Below are positions 43,254-51,914 of a stretch of DNA of 64,000 nucleotides, piece after piece. The notes under the pieces are model-generated. The model was not told the origin of the DNA, did not search any database, and saw nothing but the letters and a program-made list of their open reading frames with translations. Every line of letters begins with the position of its first letter. The first letter of the stretch is position 1. Origin of the DNA: an uncultured Phascolarctobacterium sp. (lineage in GTDB: Bacteria; Bacillota; Negativicutes; Acidaminococcales; Acidaminococcaceae); contig CAAEPE010000045.1 in assembly GCA_900757795.1 (NCBI GenBank), positions 1 to 64,000 of the forward strand. The letters run 5' to 3'. The position numbers and the translations under genes are program-made.

Positions 43254-44096
43254 ATGGCAAAAATCATTACCAAGGAACTGATAGCTCCTGCGGTTTACGA
43301 GATGGTCGTAGATGCGCCTTTGGTGGCTCATAAATGCCAGCCGGGGCAGTTTGTCATTGTAAGAACCGATGAATTCAGCGAGCGTGTGCCGCTGACTATT
43401 GCCGATTTTAACCGCGGGACTGGCTGCATTACCTTAATTATTCAAGCAGTAGGCAATACAACCCGTCATCTGTGCGAAAGCTTCAATGTCGGCGACGATA
43501 TTTTAGACGTTGTTGGTCCCTTGGGCCGTCCTTCTGAAATGGGCAAATTTGGTACTGTGGTAGTAGTTGGCGGCGGTATCGGCGTTGCGCCGGTTTATCC
43601 TATTGCCCGCGCTTATCATGAGTTGGGCAATAAAGTTATTTCCATTATCGGCGCTCGCGATAAGGATTTGATTATTTGGCAAGAGAAAATGGCTGTTATC
43701 AGTGATGAAGTAATTATTACCACTGATAACGGTTCTGCTGGACGCAAAGGCTTCGTAACTGATCCGTTGCGTGAAATGCTGGAAGCAGGGGAGAAAATTG
43801 ATTTAGTGCTGGCTATTGGTCCTGTTATTATGATGAAAAATGTTGCTGCCGTAACCAAGCCCTTTGGCGTAAAGACTACTGCCAGCCTCAATACTATTAT
43901 GGTTGATGGTACAGGCATGTGCGGCGGCTGCCGTGTAATGGTTGGCGGCGAAAATAAATTTGCTTGTGTAGACGGTCCTGAATTTGATGCGCATCAGGTT
44001 GATTTTGCCAATCTGGTAATGCGTCAGCAAATGTACAAGAACCAGGAAAGCCTGGAATATAGCTGCGGAGGTCATTGCAAATGCGTGGAGGAATGA
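43254..44096 (+). CDS. NfnA-like ferredoxin-NADP+ reductase subunit alpha
   Basis: A 280-residue FAD/NAD-binding protein of the dihydroorotate-dehydrogenase electron-transfer type. RVPLTIAD is the FAD site, GGGIGVAPVYPIAR the nucleotide-binding motif, and the C-terminal cysteines (MCGGCR, FACVDGPEFD) ligate a [2Fe-2S] cluster. With the next gene it forms the pair known as NfnAB (electron bifurcating NADH-dependent ferredoxin:NADP+ oxidoreductase) or SudAB. It is 28 bases behind mtaD, so is probably in the same transcript. Confidence 0.85.
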   Translation: MAKIITKELIAPAVYEMVVDAPLVAHKCQPGQFVIVRTDEFSERVPLTIADFNRGTGCITLIIQAVGNTTRHLCESFNVGDDILDVVGPLGRPSEMGKFGTVVVVGGGIGVAPVYPIARAYHELGNKVISIIGARDKDLIIWQEKMAVISDEVIITTDNGSAGRKGFVTDPLREMLEAGEKIDLVLAIGPVIMMKNVAAVTKPFGVKTTASLNTIMVDGTGMCGGCRVMVGGENKFACVDGPEFDAHQVDFANLVMRQQMYKNQESLEYSCGGHCKCVEE

Positions 44097-45472
44097 GAAA
44101 CTCGATGCCGGAACAGCCGGCCAACGTGCGCAACAAAAATTTTGAAGAAGTAGCTCTTGGTTATACTAAGGAAATGGCAGTAGACGAAGCACAGCGCTGC
44201 TTGAATTGCCCGAAACCACGTTGTGTAGGCAGTTGTCCTGTTAATATTGAAATCCCCAAATTTATTCACGAAGTAGCGCAGGAAAATTTTGTCGAAGCCT
44301 ATAAGATTTTAAAACGCAAAAGCGCGCTGCCTGCTGTTTGCGGACGCGTATGTCCGCAGGAAAACCAGTGCGAGGGTAAATGTATTTTAGGCATTAAAGG
44401 CGAGCCTGTTGCTATTGGCCGTTTGGAGCGTTTTGTAGCGGATTATGCCCGCGAGCATGGTTATGATAATGAAGTTGAAGCTCCGGCAGAGCGCAAGGGT
44501 AAAAAGGTTGCTATCGTAGGCAGCGGCCCCAGCGGCTTGACCTGCGCCGGAGATTTAGCAAAAATGGGCTATGACGTTACCATGTATGAGGCTCTCCATG
44601 CTGCAGGCGGCGTGCTTATGTATGGTATTCCGCAATTCCGTCTGCCTAAAGAAATCGTACAGCACGAAATTTCCGGTTTGAAAAAGCTCGGAGTAAATAT
44701 TGTAGTTAATGCTGTAATCGGCCGTACCTTTACTATTAAAGAGTTAATGGAAGAGGAAGGCTTCAGTGCTGTTTATGTTGGCACTGGTGCTGGCTTGCCG
44801 CATTTTATGCACATTGATGGCGAAAACCTTAACGGCGTATATTCTGCTAATGAATTTCTTACCCGCGTAAATTTAATGAAGGCTTATCAATTCCCCAATG
44901 TAGCAACTCCTGTTTATGTTGGCAAGAGCGCTGCCATTGTTGGTGCCGGCAACGTAGCTATGGATGCTGCCCGTACCGCTAAGCGTTTGGGTGCGGAGCA
45001 TGTTTACATTGTTTATCGCCGCAGTGAGGAAGAAATGCCTGCTCGTAAGGAAGAAATCGGTCACGCTAAAGAAGAAGGCATTGAACTGCGTCTTTTAAAT
45101 AATCCTACCGCTATTATCGGCAACGAAAAAGGTTGGGTAAGCGGATTGCAATGCGTAAAAATGGAGCTGGGCGAAGCTGACGCCAGCGGCCGCCGCAGTC
45201 CTGTGGCTATCGCAGGCAGCGAATATGTTCTTGATGTTGATATGGTAGTCATGGCTATCGGTCAAGGTCCTAACCCTTTAATCAAAGACACTACTCCTGA
45301 TTTGGAAGTTAATAAACGCGGCAACATTGTTGCTGATGAGTTCGGCGCTACGTCTATTCCTGGCGTATTTGCCGGCGGCGATATTGTCACTGGCGCTGCT
45401 ACCGTAATTTCCGCAATGGGCGCCGGTAAAAAAGCTGCTGCCGCTATTGATGAGTATTTACAAGGAAAGTAA
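44081..45472 (+). CDS. NfnB/GltD-like NADPH oxidoreductase subunit beta
   Basis: A 463-residue flavoprotein similar to the glutamate-synthase small subunit. N-terminal cysteines (CLNCPKPRCVGSCPV and CGRVCPQENQCEGKC) bind two [4Fe-4S] clusters; GSGPSGLTCAGDL binds FAD and GAGNVAMDAAR NADPH; AGGDIVTGAATV closes the FAD site. No large GltB subunit is present, so with NfnA it most likely balances NADH, NADPH and ferredoxin. The start 44081 follows GCGGAGG; ATG 44105 is an alternative. Confidence 0.87.
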   Translation: MRGGMRNSMPEQPANVRNKNFEEVALGYTKEMAVDEAQRCLNCPKPRCVGSCPVNIEIPKFIHEVAQENFVEAYKILKRKSALPAVCGRVCPQENQCEGKCILGIKGEPVAIGRLERFVADYAREHGYDNEVEAPAERKGKKVAIVGSGPSGLTCAGDLAKMGYDVTMYEALHAAGGVLMYGIPQFRLPKEIVQHEISGLKKLGVNIVVNAVIGRTFTIKELMEEEGFSAVYVGTGAGLPHFMHIDGENLNGVYSANEFLTRVNLMKAYQFPNVATPVYVGKSAAIVGAGNVAMDAARTAKRLGAEHVYIVYRRSEEEMPARKEEIGHAKEEGIELRLLNNPTAIIGNEKGWVSGLQCVKMELGEADASGRRSPVAIAGSEYVLDVDMVVMAIGQGPNPLIKDTTPDLEVNKRGNIVADEFGATSIPGVFAGGDIVTGAATVISAMGAGKKAAAAIDEYLQGK

Positions 45473-45524
45473 TAGTATAATATTATTTTGCATTCTAATA
45501 AGAGATAGTTAGAACAAAATATTT

Positions 45525-45580
45525 TGGTTTAGGGTAAACCGGAAGATTTTCAGTTTACTCTAAACCATATTTTATATATT
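45525..45580 (+). terminator. Hairpin terminator after nfnB
   Basis: A 15-bp stem (45525-45539 with 45553-45567, one G-U) followed by the T-rich tract TATTTTATATATT. Confidence 0.6.
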
Positions 45581-45600
45581 ACATGAAAGGGAAAATTTAA

Positions 45601-46731
45601 ATGAGCCTTTCAATATTTTCATACTTAAAAAGCTATATTCCTACTGAAAAAAGAAATCCTCAAGAAGATTATTTAACTCAGTTATTTGCTTGGATTCTTG
45701 AAAATATACCTGGAACTGCAACAAGTTATGTACGTTTTCTTTGTGATAAAAATTCCAATATCAATATACCTATTAGTGATGATACCCTTATAAAAGTGGA
45801 TACTCAACGAGTTGTAAGCAGCGGAAGAATTGACATGTTTCTTTCGGTTGATGATAAATGGGGAATAATTTGCGAGCATAAAATTGATAGTGAGTTAAGC
45901 GAAAATCAGATAGAGAAGTATATGCTAAGTAGCCTTGAATTAGAAAATAGAAAGCTTTTTTCTATATTGCTGACAAAAGATAAGTCTCAGCATACTCAAA
46001 AAGCAGATGTTTCTCTTATTTGGAAGGATATCTACGAGTTGTTTAGTGATTTGCTTTCTTCATATACTGAAGAAAATTATTTTGTAATTAAACAGTTTTT
46101 GTTATATTTAGAGGAAAATGGTATGGGAAAAGAGGAACCAATTAAAATAAATTTGTTCAGTTCATATTTTAATTTTCAAGAAGTAAACAAAAGGCTTAAC
46201 GGTATTTTTGAAAGTTTAGTTTCTCAAAATTGGAGACTTTTGTGTCCTAATTTAGAAAATATTGATCCTAATTTTACTAGATATCAGCCAAAATTTAAAA
46301 AGGAATGGTATGGGAGAAAAGGTATTGATTTTTTCTCTACATGGTATCCTTTGCCTGGACTCTTTGCAGGAATAATAATGGATACATCTGACCATTTAAT
46401 TTGTCCTATTGATAAAAATAAAGGACCTGATTTTGTAGTTTTATTGGATTATAACTACGACCGTCAAAATCAAGGTATTAGGCAAAATTTTCTTAGCTCC
46501 GATGAGTTTATTGAATTAAAGGCTAGATTGAAAACAAATCATCTTTCCTTTGAACTTTTATTGGACAACGAATTAAAGAATCAATGGCGTATTTTGGTAT
46601 TAAAAAAACCATTAGTAGATATACTTGATAATTTATCTACATATGAAGAGCAATATCAGGCAGTGTTAGACGAAATCAAACTTGGTATTAACCTTCTATG
46701 TCAAGTAAAATTCAAAAACAAATTAGAATAG
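45601..46731 (+). CDS. PD-(D/E)XK nuclease superfamily protein (PDDEXK_4-like)
   Basis: A 376-residue predicted nuclease. The N-terminal part has the fold's residues in order: Glu22 in NPQEDYLTQLF, Asp78 in GRIDMF, and Glu92 and Lys94 in CEHKID (the ExK pair). The C-terminal half carries no motif I know. Codon use is AT-rich by eye compared with the neighbours, and the gene stands alone between an operon end and a convergent gene, which hints at horizontal acquisition. No methylase, ATPase or toxin-antitoxin partner is adjacent. A role in phage defence is possible but unproven. Confidence 0.8.
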   Translation: MSLSIFSYLKSYIPTEKRNPQEDYLTQLFAWILENIPGTATSYVRFLCDKNSNINIPISDDTLIKVDTQRVVSSGRIDMFLSVDDKWGIICEHKIDSELSENQIEKYMLSSLELENRKLFSILLTKDKSQHTQKADVSLIWKDIYELFSDLLSSYTEENYFVIKQFLLYLEENGMGKEEPIKINLFSSYFNFQEVNKRLNGIFESLVSQNWRLLCPNLENIDPNFTRYQPKFKKEWYGRKGIDFFSTWYPLPGLFAGIIMDTSDHLICPIDKNKGPDFVVLLDYNYDRQNQGIRQNFLSSDEFIELKARLKTNHLSFELLLDNELKNQWRILVLKKPLVDILDNLSTYEEQYQAVLDEIKLGINLLCQVKFKNKLE

Positions 46732-46761
46732 AGTTGTTAAAAATTTATTGTAAGATAAATA

Positions 46762-46815
46762 AAAACTCCTTGTACATATAAGCCTATTCAGCTTAACCTT
46801 TGTACAAGGAGTTTT
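46762..46815. terminator. Bidirectional terminator between convergent genes
   Basis: AAAACTCCTTGTACA (46762-46776) pairs perfectly with 46801-46815. The loop contains a further AAGC/GCTT hairpin. A and T tracts flank it. Confidence 0.8.
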
Positions 46816-46841
46816 CGTTTTTTGAAGAAATAATTTAGATT

Positions 46842-48464
46842 TTACGCCTTACTGCTGCCGAACAAATTCTTACGTGCTTCAAAGAACAGTGCGATTGCCA
46901 GTACAAAGAGTACAGTGCCAAGACCAGCAGTAATAAAGTGGCCTGCGCCAAAGTTTGCAGATACAATTTGTACCAAAGCTACAAGCGTTACGCAGAACAT
47001 AAACAGCATGGGAACTACAACCATCAAATTGGTTTTACCGACGCTCTTAAGCCATACGCCAATAGCCAGCAGAGAAAGAGCAGCCAGCAGTTGGTTTGCT
47101 GCACCGAAAATCGGCCAAATGGTCAGATAAGAGCCTAAAGACATATAACCGGAAAGTACAACGGTAATTAAAGTTGCTACATACGGATTGGTAAGAATAG
47201 AGCCTTCTGCTTTACCGGTTTCAGCGTTAACTTTAGTAAATAACTCTTGGAAAATGAAACGGCCCAAACGGGTGGAGGTATCCAAAGTAGTCATAGCAAA
47301 AGCGGAAATGGTTAAAGCAACAAAACCTTTTGCTACGCCGAAGGGGAAGCCGAAAGTTGTCATAAAAGTACCAACGCCGTCAGCAAATACGTTTACAGGG
47401 CCGCCTGCTTTTAAAAGAGCGGTCAGTTTATCGCCGCCAACATAGCCAACAGCTACAACGGAAACAACTGCCAAAACGCCTTCCAACAGCATGGAACCAT
47501 AACCAATCAAACGAGCGTTGCCTTCGTTATCCAGTTGTTTAGATGTAGTACCGGAAGAAACTAAGCTGTGGAAACCGGAAATAGCGCCACAGGCAACGGT
47601 TACGAACAGCATGGGGAACATAGGATTGGTGCCTTTGCCGGAAGGATCAAAAGAGGTAACAGCCGGAAGCTGCATAGTAGGCTGATAAAGAATGATACCA
47701 ATCAAAGCAAAAGCTATGCACGCATACAGCAGGAAAGAGTTCAAATAATCGCGGGGCTGAAGCAAAATCCAAACCGGAGCAATGGAAGCAATAAAAATAT
47801 AGGCCATCAAAATACATACCCAAGTATTTTTGCTCAAAACGAGAGGGAACATATTACCCAAAGCGATGCAGATAATCAACAAAATAACACCTACAATGGT
47901 GCCAATGCTGAAGCTTACGCCGCCGCGATATACCGCTAAACCAAAAATTACAGCTAAAATAATAAAGAGCAGGGAAGAGGTAGCAGCCTGCGGACTGGCA
48001 ACAAAAGTTGCAGCAACAATGTTGGCAAATGCAGCGATAACAACCAGCAAGGTTACATAAGCAAAAATGGAGAACAAAAATTTGCCGCTTTTGCCTAAAG
48101 TTGCTTCAATAATTTGACCAATGGTTTTGCCTTCAAAACGTACAGAAGCGAACAATGCGCCAAAGTCATGCACGCCGCCGAAGAAAATACTGCCGACTAA
48201 AATCCACAGCATAACCGGAACCCAACCGAAAACTGCTGCGGTAATAGGGCCAACGATAGGGCCTGCACCGGCAATAGAGGAGAAATGGTGACCCATTAAA
48301 ACGGCAGGGGGAGTGGGCATGTAGTCCACGTTGTCGCGCAAAGTTTCTGCCGGAGTTTTGCGCGATGGGTCGATACCCCATTTTTTACACAGCCAAGCGC
48401 CGTAAGTAGCATAGGCAATGAAGAAAATAATCATTGAGCCTGCGAGTAATAAAAATCCACTCAT
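46842..48464 (-). CDS. cstA: Carbon starvation protein CstA family transporter
   Basis: Integral membrane protein of 540 residues with about 15 hydrophobic segments. The GHHFSSIAGAGPIVGP motif is diagnostic for the CstA/BtsT family, which takes up peptides or pyruvate. The start is at 48464, after GAAAGGAAGT; a longer frame to 48596 would pass through the promoter. Substrate cannot be decided. Confidence 0.92.
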   Translation of the reverse strand: MSGFLLLAGSMIIFFIAYATYGAWLCKKWGIDPSRKTPAETLRDNVDYMPTPPAVLMGHHFSSIAGAGPIVGPITAAVFGWVPVMLWILVGSIFFGGVHDFGALFASVRFEGKTIGQIIEATLGKSGKFLFSIFAYVTLLVVIAAFANIVAATFVASPQAATSSLLFIILAVIFGLAVYRGGVSFSIGTIVGVILLIICIALGNMFPLVLSKNTWVCILMAYIFIASIAPVWILLQPRDYLNSFLLYACIAFALIGIILYQPTMQLPAVTSFDPSGKGTNPMFPMLFVTVACGAISGFHSLVSSGTTSKQLDNEGNARLIGYGSMLLEGVLAVVSVVAVGYVGGDKLTALLKAGGPVNVFADGVGTFMTTFGFPFGVAKGFVALTISAFAMTTLDTSTRLGRFIFQELFTKVNAETGKAEGSILTNPYVATLITVVLSGYMSLGSYLTIWPIFGAANQLLAALSLLAIGVWLKSVGKTNLMVVVPMLFMFCVTLVALVQIVSANFGAGHFITAGLGTVLFVLAIALFFEARKNLFGSSKA

Positions 48465-48555
48465 AAAAAAACTTCCTTTCTTACATTTGCTTCTTCGCAA
48501 AAAAATTATAAAAAATTGGCGCACAACAAACAAATATTGTGCAATACTTTCTAAC

Positions 48556-48583
48556 AGTATATCATATTTTGTATTTTTGTCAA
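48556..48583 (-). promoter_or_regulatory. Promoter of cstA
   Basis: On the minus strand TTGACA (48583-48578) and TATACT (48561-48556) with a 16-base spacer. Confidence 0.7.
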
Positions 48584-48689
48584 TAATTTTAGTCAAATAA
48601 ACATGAAAGTGTAAACTTGTTGGACAAAAGCATAAAAATATGTTAACTTGTTCTGTACAAATTATTCTGCATAGGCTTGTTGAAGAATT

Positions 48690-49187
48690 TTATTGGTTCT
48701 TGAATGCAAAATATCCGGCAGTTTTTTGACCAGCTTTATTATAAATAAGCTTTTGCGAGGGAATATCTACAACATATAATGCCAAATCCGACCAGCCCTT
48801 GAGGCTAAAGCAGTAATCTTTGTGATATTTAATTTTTACTAGATAATGTTCCAGATTAGGGGCCATGCCAGCCTCGCAGATAAACACTAAAGCAAAAAGA
48901 CTACTCATGTGCTCGGTGGTAGTTTTTAGAGTCTGCATTTTTTCTTTAATTAAATTGATATACGGCTCAATTTGCTCTTTGGTAACAGTTTTTGTGAAGC
49001 GCTGCACAAATAAATATTCGTTGTGCTTTACACTATAAGTTTTAATACTAGGTACCATAAAATAGCCTTCATCCGAGGCGTTAAGTTCGGCAATAAGTGC
49101 AAAAGGCAAGGCCTCGTCCAGAGTTTTGTTATCAAAATAACGCTGCAGGCGTTGTTCGATTAGCTTTAAATAAGTTTTTCCGTCCAT
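48690..49187 (-). CDS. Hypothetical protein, 165 residues
   Basis: A soluble, mixed alpha/beta protein that I cannot assign. It begins MDGKTYLKLIEQRLQRYFD, has a Lys/Glu-rich helix around residues 80-97 and ends with a beta-rich part containing SLKGWSDLALYVVD. There are no membrane segments or recognisable catalytic motifs. AAAGGAAG (49192-49199) precedes the ATG and codon use resembles the neighbours, so it is probably real. It may be transcribed alone or with cstA. Confidence 0.65.
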   Translation of the reverse strand: MDGKTYLKLIEQRLQRYFDNKTLDEALPFALIAELNASDEGYFMVPSIKTYSVKHNEYLFVQRFTKTVTKEQIEPYINLIKEKMQTLKTTTEHMSSLFALVFICEAGMAPNLEHYLVKIKYHKDYCFSLKGWSDLALYVVDIPSQKLIYNKAGQKTAGYFAFKNQ

Positions 49188-49379
49188 AAGTTTCTTCCTT
49201 TATATAATACTGTTTTTATCATAGTATAAGGTATATACTGCTGCTTGTCCAGAAATATCAAAACCAATGAAATTTTTATTGTGAAGATTTTGCTAAATTC
49301 TACAAGTATACACCATTATCCAAGGGTAATATGATATAATAACTTTGGTAGATACAAAAATTTTTATGAGGTGATATAT

Positions 49380-49955
49380 ATGCAATTCCCAATCGTTTTG
49401 GGCGTCAGCGCCCGTCATGCACATTTATGCCGCGAGCATATGGATATTCTTTTTGGCAAGGGCAGTGAGCTGCACTCTAAAAAACCTATTGGACAGCCTG
49501 GCCAATATGCGTCTGAAGAACAGATTACAATGGTTACTCCTAAAGATTCTATGAAACTGCGCATCATTGGTCCCTTGCGTCCTGAAACGCAAATTGAGCT
49601 TTCTTTGACAGATGCGCGTAAAGTTGGGTTAAATGCACCTATCCGTAACAGCGGTGATATCGCGGGTTCGGCCGGTGCTAAGCTGGTTGGCCCCTGTGGA
49701 GAAGTAGAAATTAAAGAGGGCATTATTATTGCTGCCCGTCACGTACATCTTTACCCTGAAACTGCTGAAAAATACGGTTTAAAAGACGGAGATATTGTTG
49801 ATATTCAAACTGAAGGCGAGCGCAGCCTTACTTTGCACAATGTTTTGGTACGTGCCGGTGTGAAGCATGCTGACGAAGTACATATTGATACTGATGAAGC
49901 CAACGCCTGCAATTTGAATAGCGGTGTGATGGTAAATATTGTTTACAATAAATAA
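49380..49955 (+). CDS. pduL: Phosphate propanoyltransferase PduL
   Basis: Converts acyl-CoA and phosphate to acyl phosphate (propanoyl or acetyl) for ATP formation. The 191 residues contain the two metal-binding histidine motifs SARHAHLCREH and AARHVHLYPE. There is no N-terminal encapsulation peptide, and no microcompartment genes are near, so this is the soluble metabolic type. The ATG 49380 follows GAGGTGAT; -10 TATAAT is at 49335-49340. Confidence 0.92.
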   Translation: MQFPIVLGVSARHAHLCREHMDILFGKGSELHSKKPIGQPGQYASEEQITMVTPKDSMKLRIIGPLRPETQIELSLTDARKVGLNAPIRNSGDIAGSAGAKLVGPCGEVEIKEGIIIAARHVHLYPETAEKYGLKDGDIVDIQTEGERSLTLHNVLVRAGVKHADEVHIDTDEANACNLNSGVMVNIVYNK

Positions 49956-49992
49956 GAAATAAGGCGAAGCCAAAGCAGAGGAGGCGACAGCC

Positions 49993-51519
49993 ATGAAAAA
50001 AAGTTTAGCTTTGACAGCGGCGCTGGTGCTGTGTGCAAGTCAAGCTTGGGCATACGATAATTTACATGCCGGTTACAGCGTACAGGATAAGAACCCGTTC
50101 TACAAAATGGCGAGCAAGGATATTTATGCTTATTCCAGTTTTGGCGCTGATAACCTAAGCAAGCTGGAAAAAATACAGCGCGGCAGTGTGCATATTATTG
50201 CTTATTATACCGCCGAGGAAATGGAAAAAATTATCGGCGAAAAATTCACTACTGCCTATTTTGACAAGCAATATGAGCAAATGGCTGTGCTGCAGCGTTC
50301 CGAACTTAATAAGCTTACTGTTCCAAATCCTTTGCTGGATATGGAACGTTATGCTGAACAAGATAATGATAATACCATAATTACGCAGTATTATAAGGAA
50401 CAATTTAAAACCTTAGAACCTAAGATTAGTCTTGGTATAGTCAATGGTCAGCGCACCATCAAGCTATCATATTTGTATAAGCAGATGAAAAGCTTAATTG
50501 CTGTTGATCAAACGCTGCTTTCGGCTAATGATCGCCTTTATATGCTGACAACGGTAACAGTTGACGATAAAATTTATGCTGACGACGCTAAAACTACGGC
50601 TGATAAAGAGCAAAAAGAAACAACCGCTGATGATGTCGTTGGTAAGGAAAAACTCAATGAAGCCATAAAGCAGGCCACAAAAATTGAAAAAGTTAACCCT
50701 GACGATATAGACGCAAAAATTATTAAAGCAATGGATAAAACCCATGAGCGTTTTATCAAGGGATTTAAAGCTTTTGCGCCGCAAGGCTCTGCTAAGCCCA
50801 TTGTTCTAAAGGATGATGTTGCGAAAAAAACTATAACACTGCCGCAGGATTGGTTCTACACACAAATTCAGATTAAAGAAAAAGAAGCAGAGGGCAGCAT
50901 TACTACGGCCGCATCCTTACCGGCAATGAAAAAAATTGCCCAAGAGCTTGATTATATGGGGATTTATGGACTTTTCGCTGATGATTTTATCATGAAGCGC
51001 TCCAATACTCATATAGAGGCTGCGGAGCCAGATGATGGCAGCGATAGCCATGCGTCAACGGAAGGCGAAGCTAAGATTAACTATGAATTATCAGAAGCAG
51101 CGGAAGCAAAAATTCTAGCTGAAACCCGTAAGGCTTTGAAGAACTTTGACGCTATGCTCTTCACCTGCAGCTTTAAATTCAATGATAAGGATTTTCAGGA
51201 AATGCTGGCACTGCCTCGTACGCAGCAGTTAGAAACAGAAATGTTTTTGAGTGAAACCTTACAAAGACTTAAAAATCACCATAATCAAGACGCATATCTT
51301 TCTTTAGATGATTATTCATATGATATCAGCTTTACTAAAGAAAAAGTGCTCATTGATATCAATACTAAAATTAGCGTGCTTAAGGATTTTAAATTTACTA
51401 ATTTAATGCGTTTTGCATCTCTGTCCAATAATTGCGGTGGTATGATGTTGTATACCCATAAAAGTGATTTACCGGCTGACGAACAAATTATGAAGGGTAT
51501 TGATGAATGGCAATTTTAA
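49993..51519 (+). CDS. Secreted protein of unknown function
   Basis: A 508-residue protein with a clear signal peptide (MKKSLALTAALVLCASQAWA, cleavage after AWA at about 20) and no lipobox cysteine at that site. The mature part is hydrophilic and rich in Lys, Asp and Glu, with a low-complexity stretch around residues 195-215 (KTTADKEQKETTADD) and another near 345 (DDGSDSHASTEGE). I see no membrane anchor, repeats, or known enzyme motif. GAGGAGG precedes the ATG. It is likely a periplasmic or cell-surface protein of this lineage. Confidence 0.7.
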   Translation: MKKSLALTAALVLCASQAWAYDNLHAGYSVQDKNPFYKMASKDIYAYSSFGADNLSKLEKIQRGSVHIIAYYTAEEMEKIIGEKFTTAYFDKQYEQMAVLQRSELNKLTVPNPLLDMERYAEQDNDNTIITQYYKEQFKTLEPKISLGIVNGQRTIKLSYLYKQMKSLIAVDQTLLSANDRLYMLTTVTVDDKIYADDAKTTADKEQKETTADDVVGKEKLNEAIKQATKIEKVNPDDIDAKIIKAMDKTHERFIKGFKAFAPQGSAKPIVLKDDVAKKTITLPQDWFYTQIQIKEKEAEGSITTAASLPAMKKIAQELDYMGIYGLFADDFIMKRSNTHIEAAEPDDGSDSHASTEGEAKINYELSEAAEAKILAETRKALKNFDAMLFTCSFKFNDKDFQEMLALPRTQQLETEMFLSETLQRLKNHHNQDAYLSLDDYSYDISFTKEKVLIDINTKISVLKDFKFTNLMRFASLSNNCGGMMLYTHKSDLPADEQIMKGIDEWQF

Positions 51520-51540
51520 AAGTTGCTTAAAATATACTCA

Positions 51541-51553
51541 AGTGTGATTGCTT
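51541..51553 (+). repeat. Left copy of 13-base direct repeat flanking the IS island
   Basis: AGTGTGATTGCTT, identical to 54174-54186. Downstream similarity continues loosely (GCTTG followed by GCAGAAG on both sides). Confidence 0.55.
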
Positions 51554-51634
51554 GCTTGAATGCAGAAGTAAACGCGACTATGGTCAAAAAGTCAACAGGG
51601 CTTTATCACGACATTTTTTCGAGCTGTTACTTTT

Positions 51635-51680
51635 CTCAAAAAATCATCTCTTAAAATCGTTTCTGAGTGATTTTTTTGAG
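51635..51680 (+). terminator. Terminator-like hairpin after the secreted protein gene
   Basis: CTCAAAAAATCA (51635-51646) pairs with TGATTTTTTTGAG (51668-51680). The T tract lies within the stem rather than after it, so it could also be an insertion-sequence end structure. Confidence 0.45.
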
Positions 51681-51874
51681 GGTATCCATATAAAACCATG
51701 GACCATTTTTGTATCGCGCTCATAAAATGAGCATTTTGTCAAGTTTTGGACCTAGGGGAGGGTATAGCAAAGCTAGGGTGTCGCTTGTCCCAGTTGCAAA
51801 TAGACTTGCGACCCCTCCGCACTTCCTCTTTAGGGGCATATATACACTTTTTTATTTAAATAATAAATGTCAAC

Positions 51875-51907
51875 AGAAGCCGGAGATTAGAAAATTCTCC
51901 GGCTTCT
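51875..51907. terminator. Hairpin after the transposase gene
   Basis: AGAAGCCGGAGA (51875-51886) pairs with TCTCCGGCTTCT (51896-51907). It is GC-rich and lies just beyond the transposase stop on the minus strand. Confidence 0.65.
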
Positions 51908-51914
51908 ACTTATA

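Larger units (their letters stand above)
51520..51914. other. Non-coding region between the secreted protein gene and the transposase
   Basis: About 395 bases without a supported gene. It holds a direct-repeat copy at 51541-51553, the terminator at 51635-51680, a GC-richer stretch at 51750-51830 with no coding signal, and the transposase terminator at 51875-51907. It may include the left end of the insertion sequence. Confidence 0.5.

Noticed and set aside
44081..45472. Glutamate synthase small subunit (gltD)
   Set aside because: Similar sequence, but paired with an NfnA-like protein and no gltB nearby.
45601..46731. Restriction-modification system
   Set aside because: No methyltransferase or specificity gene adjacent to the nuclease.
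49380..49955. Bacterial microcompartment locus
   Set aside because: PduL has no encapsulation peptide and no shell protein genes are present.
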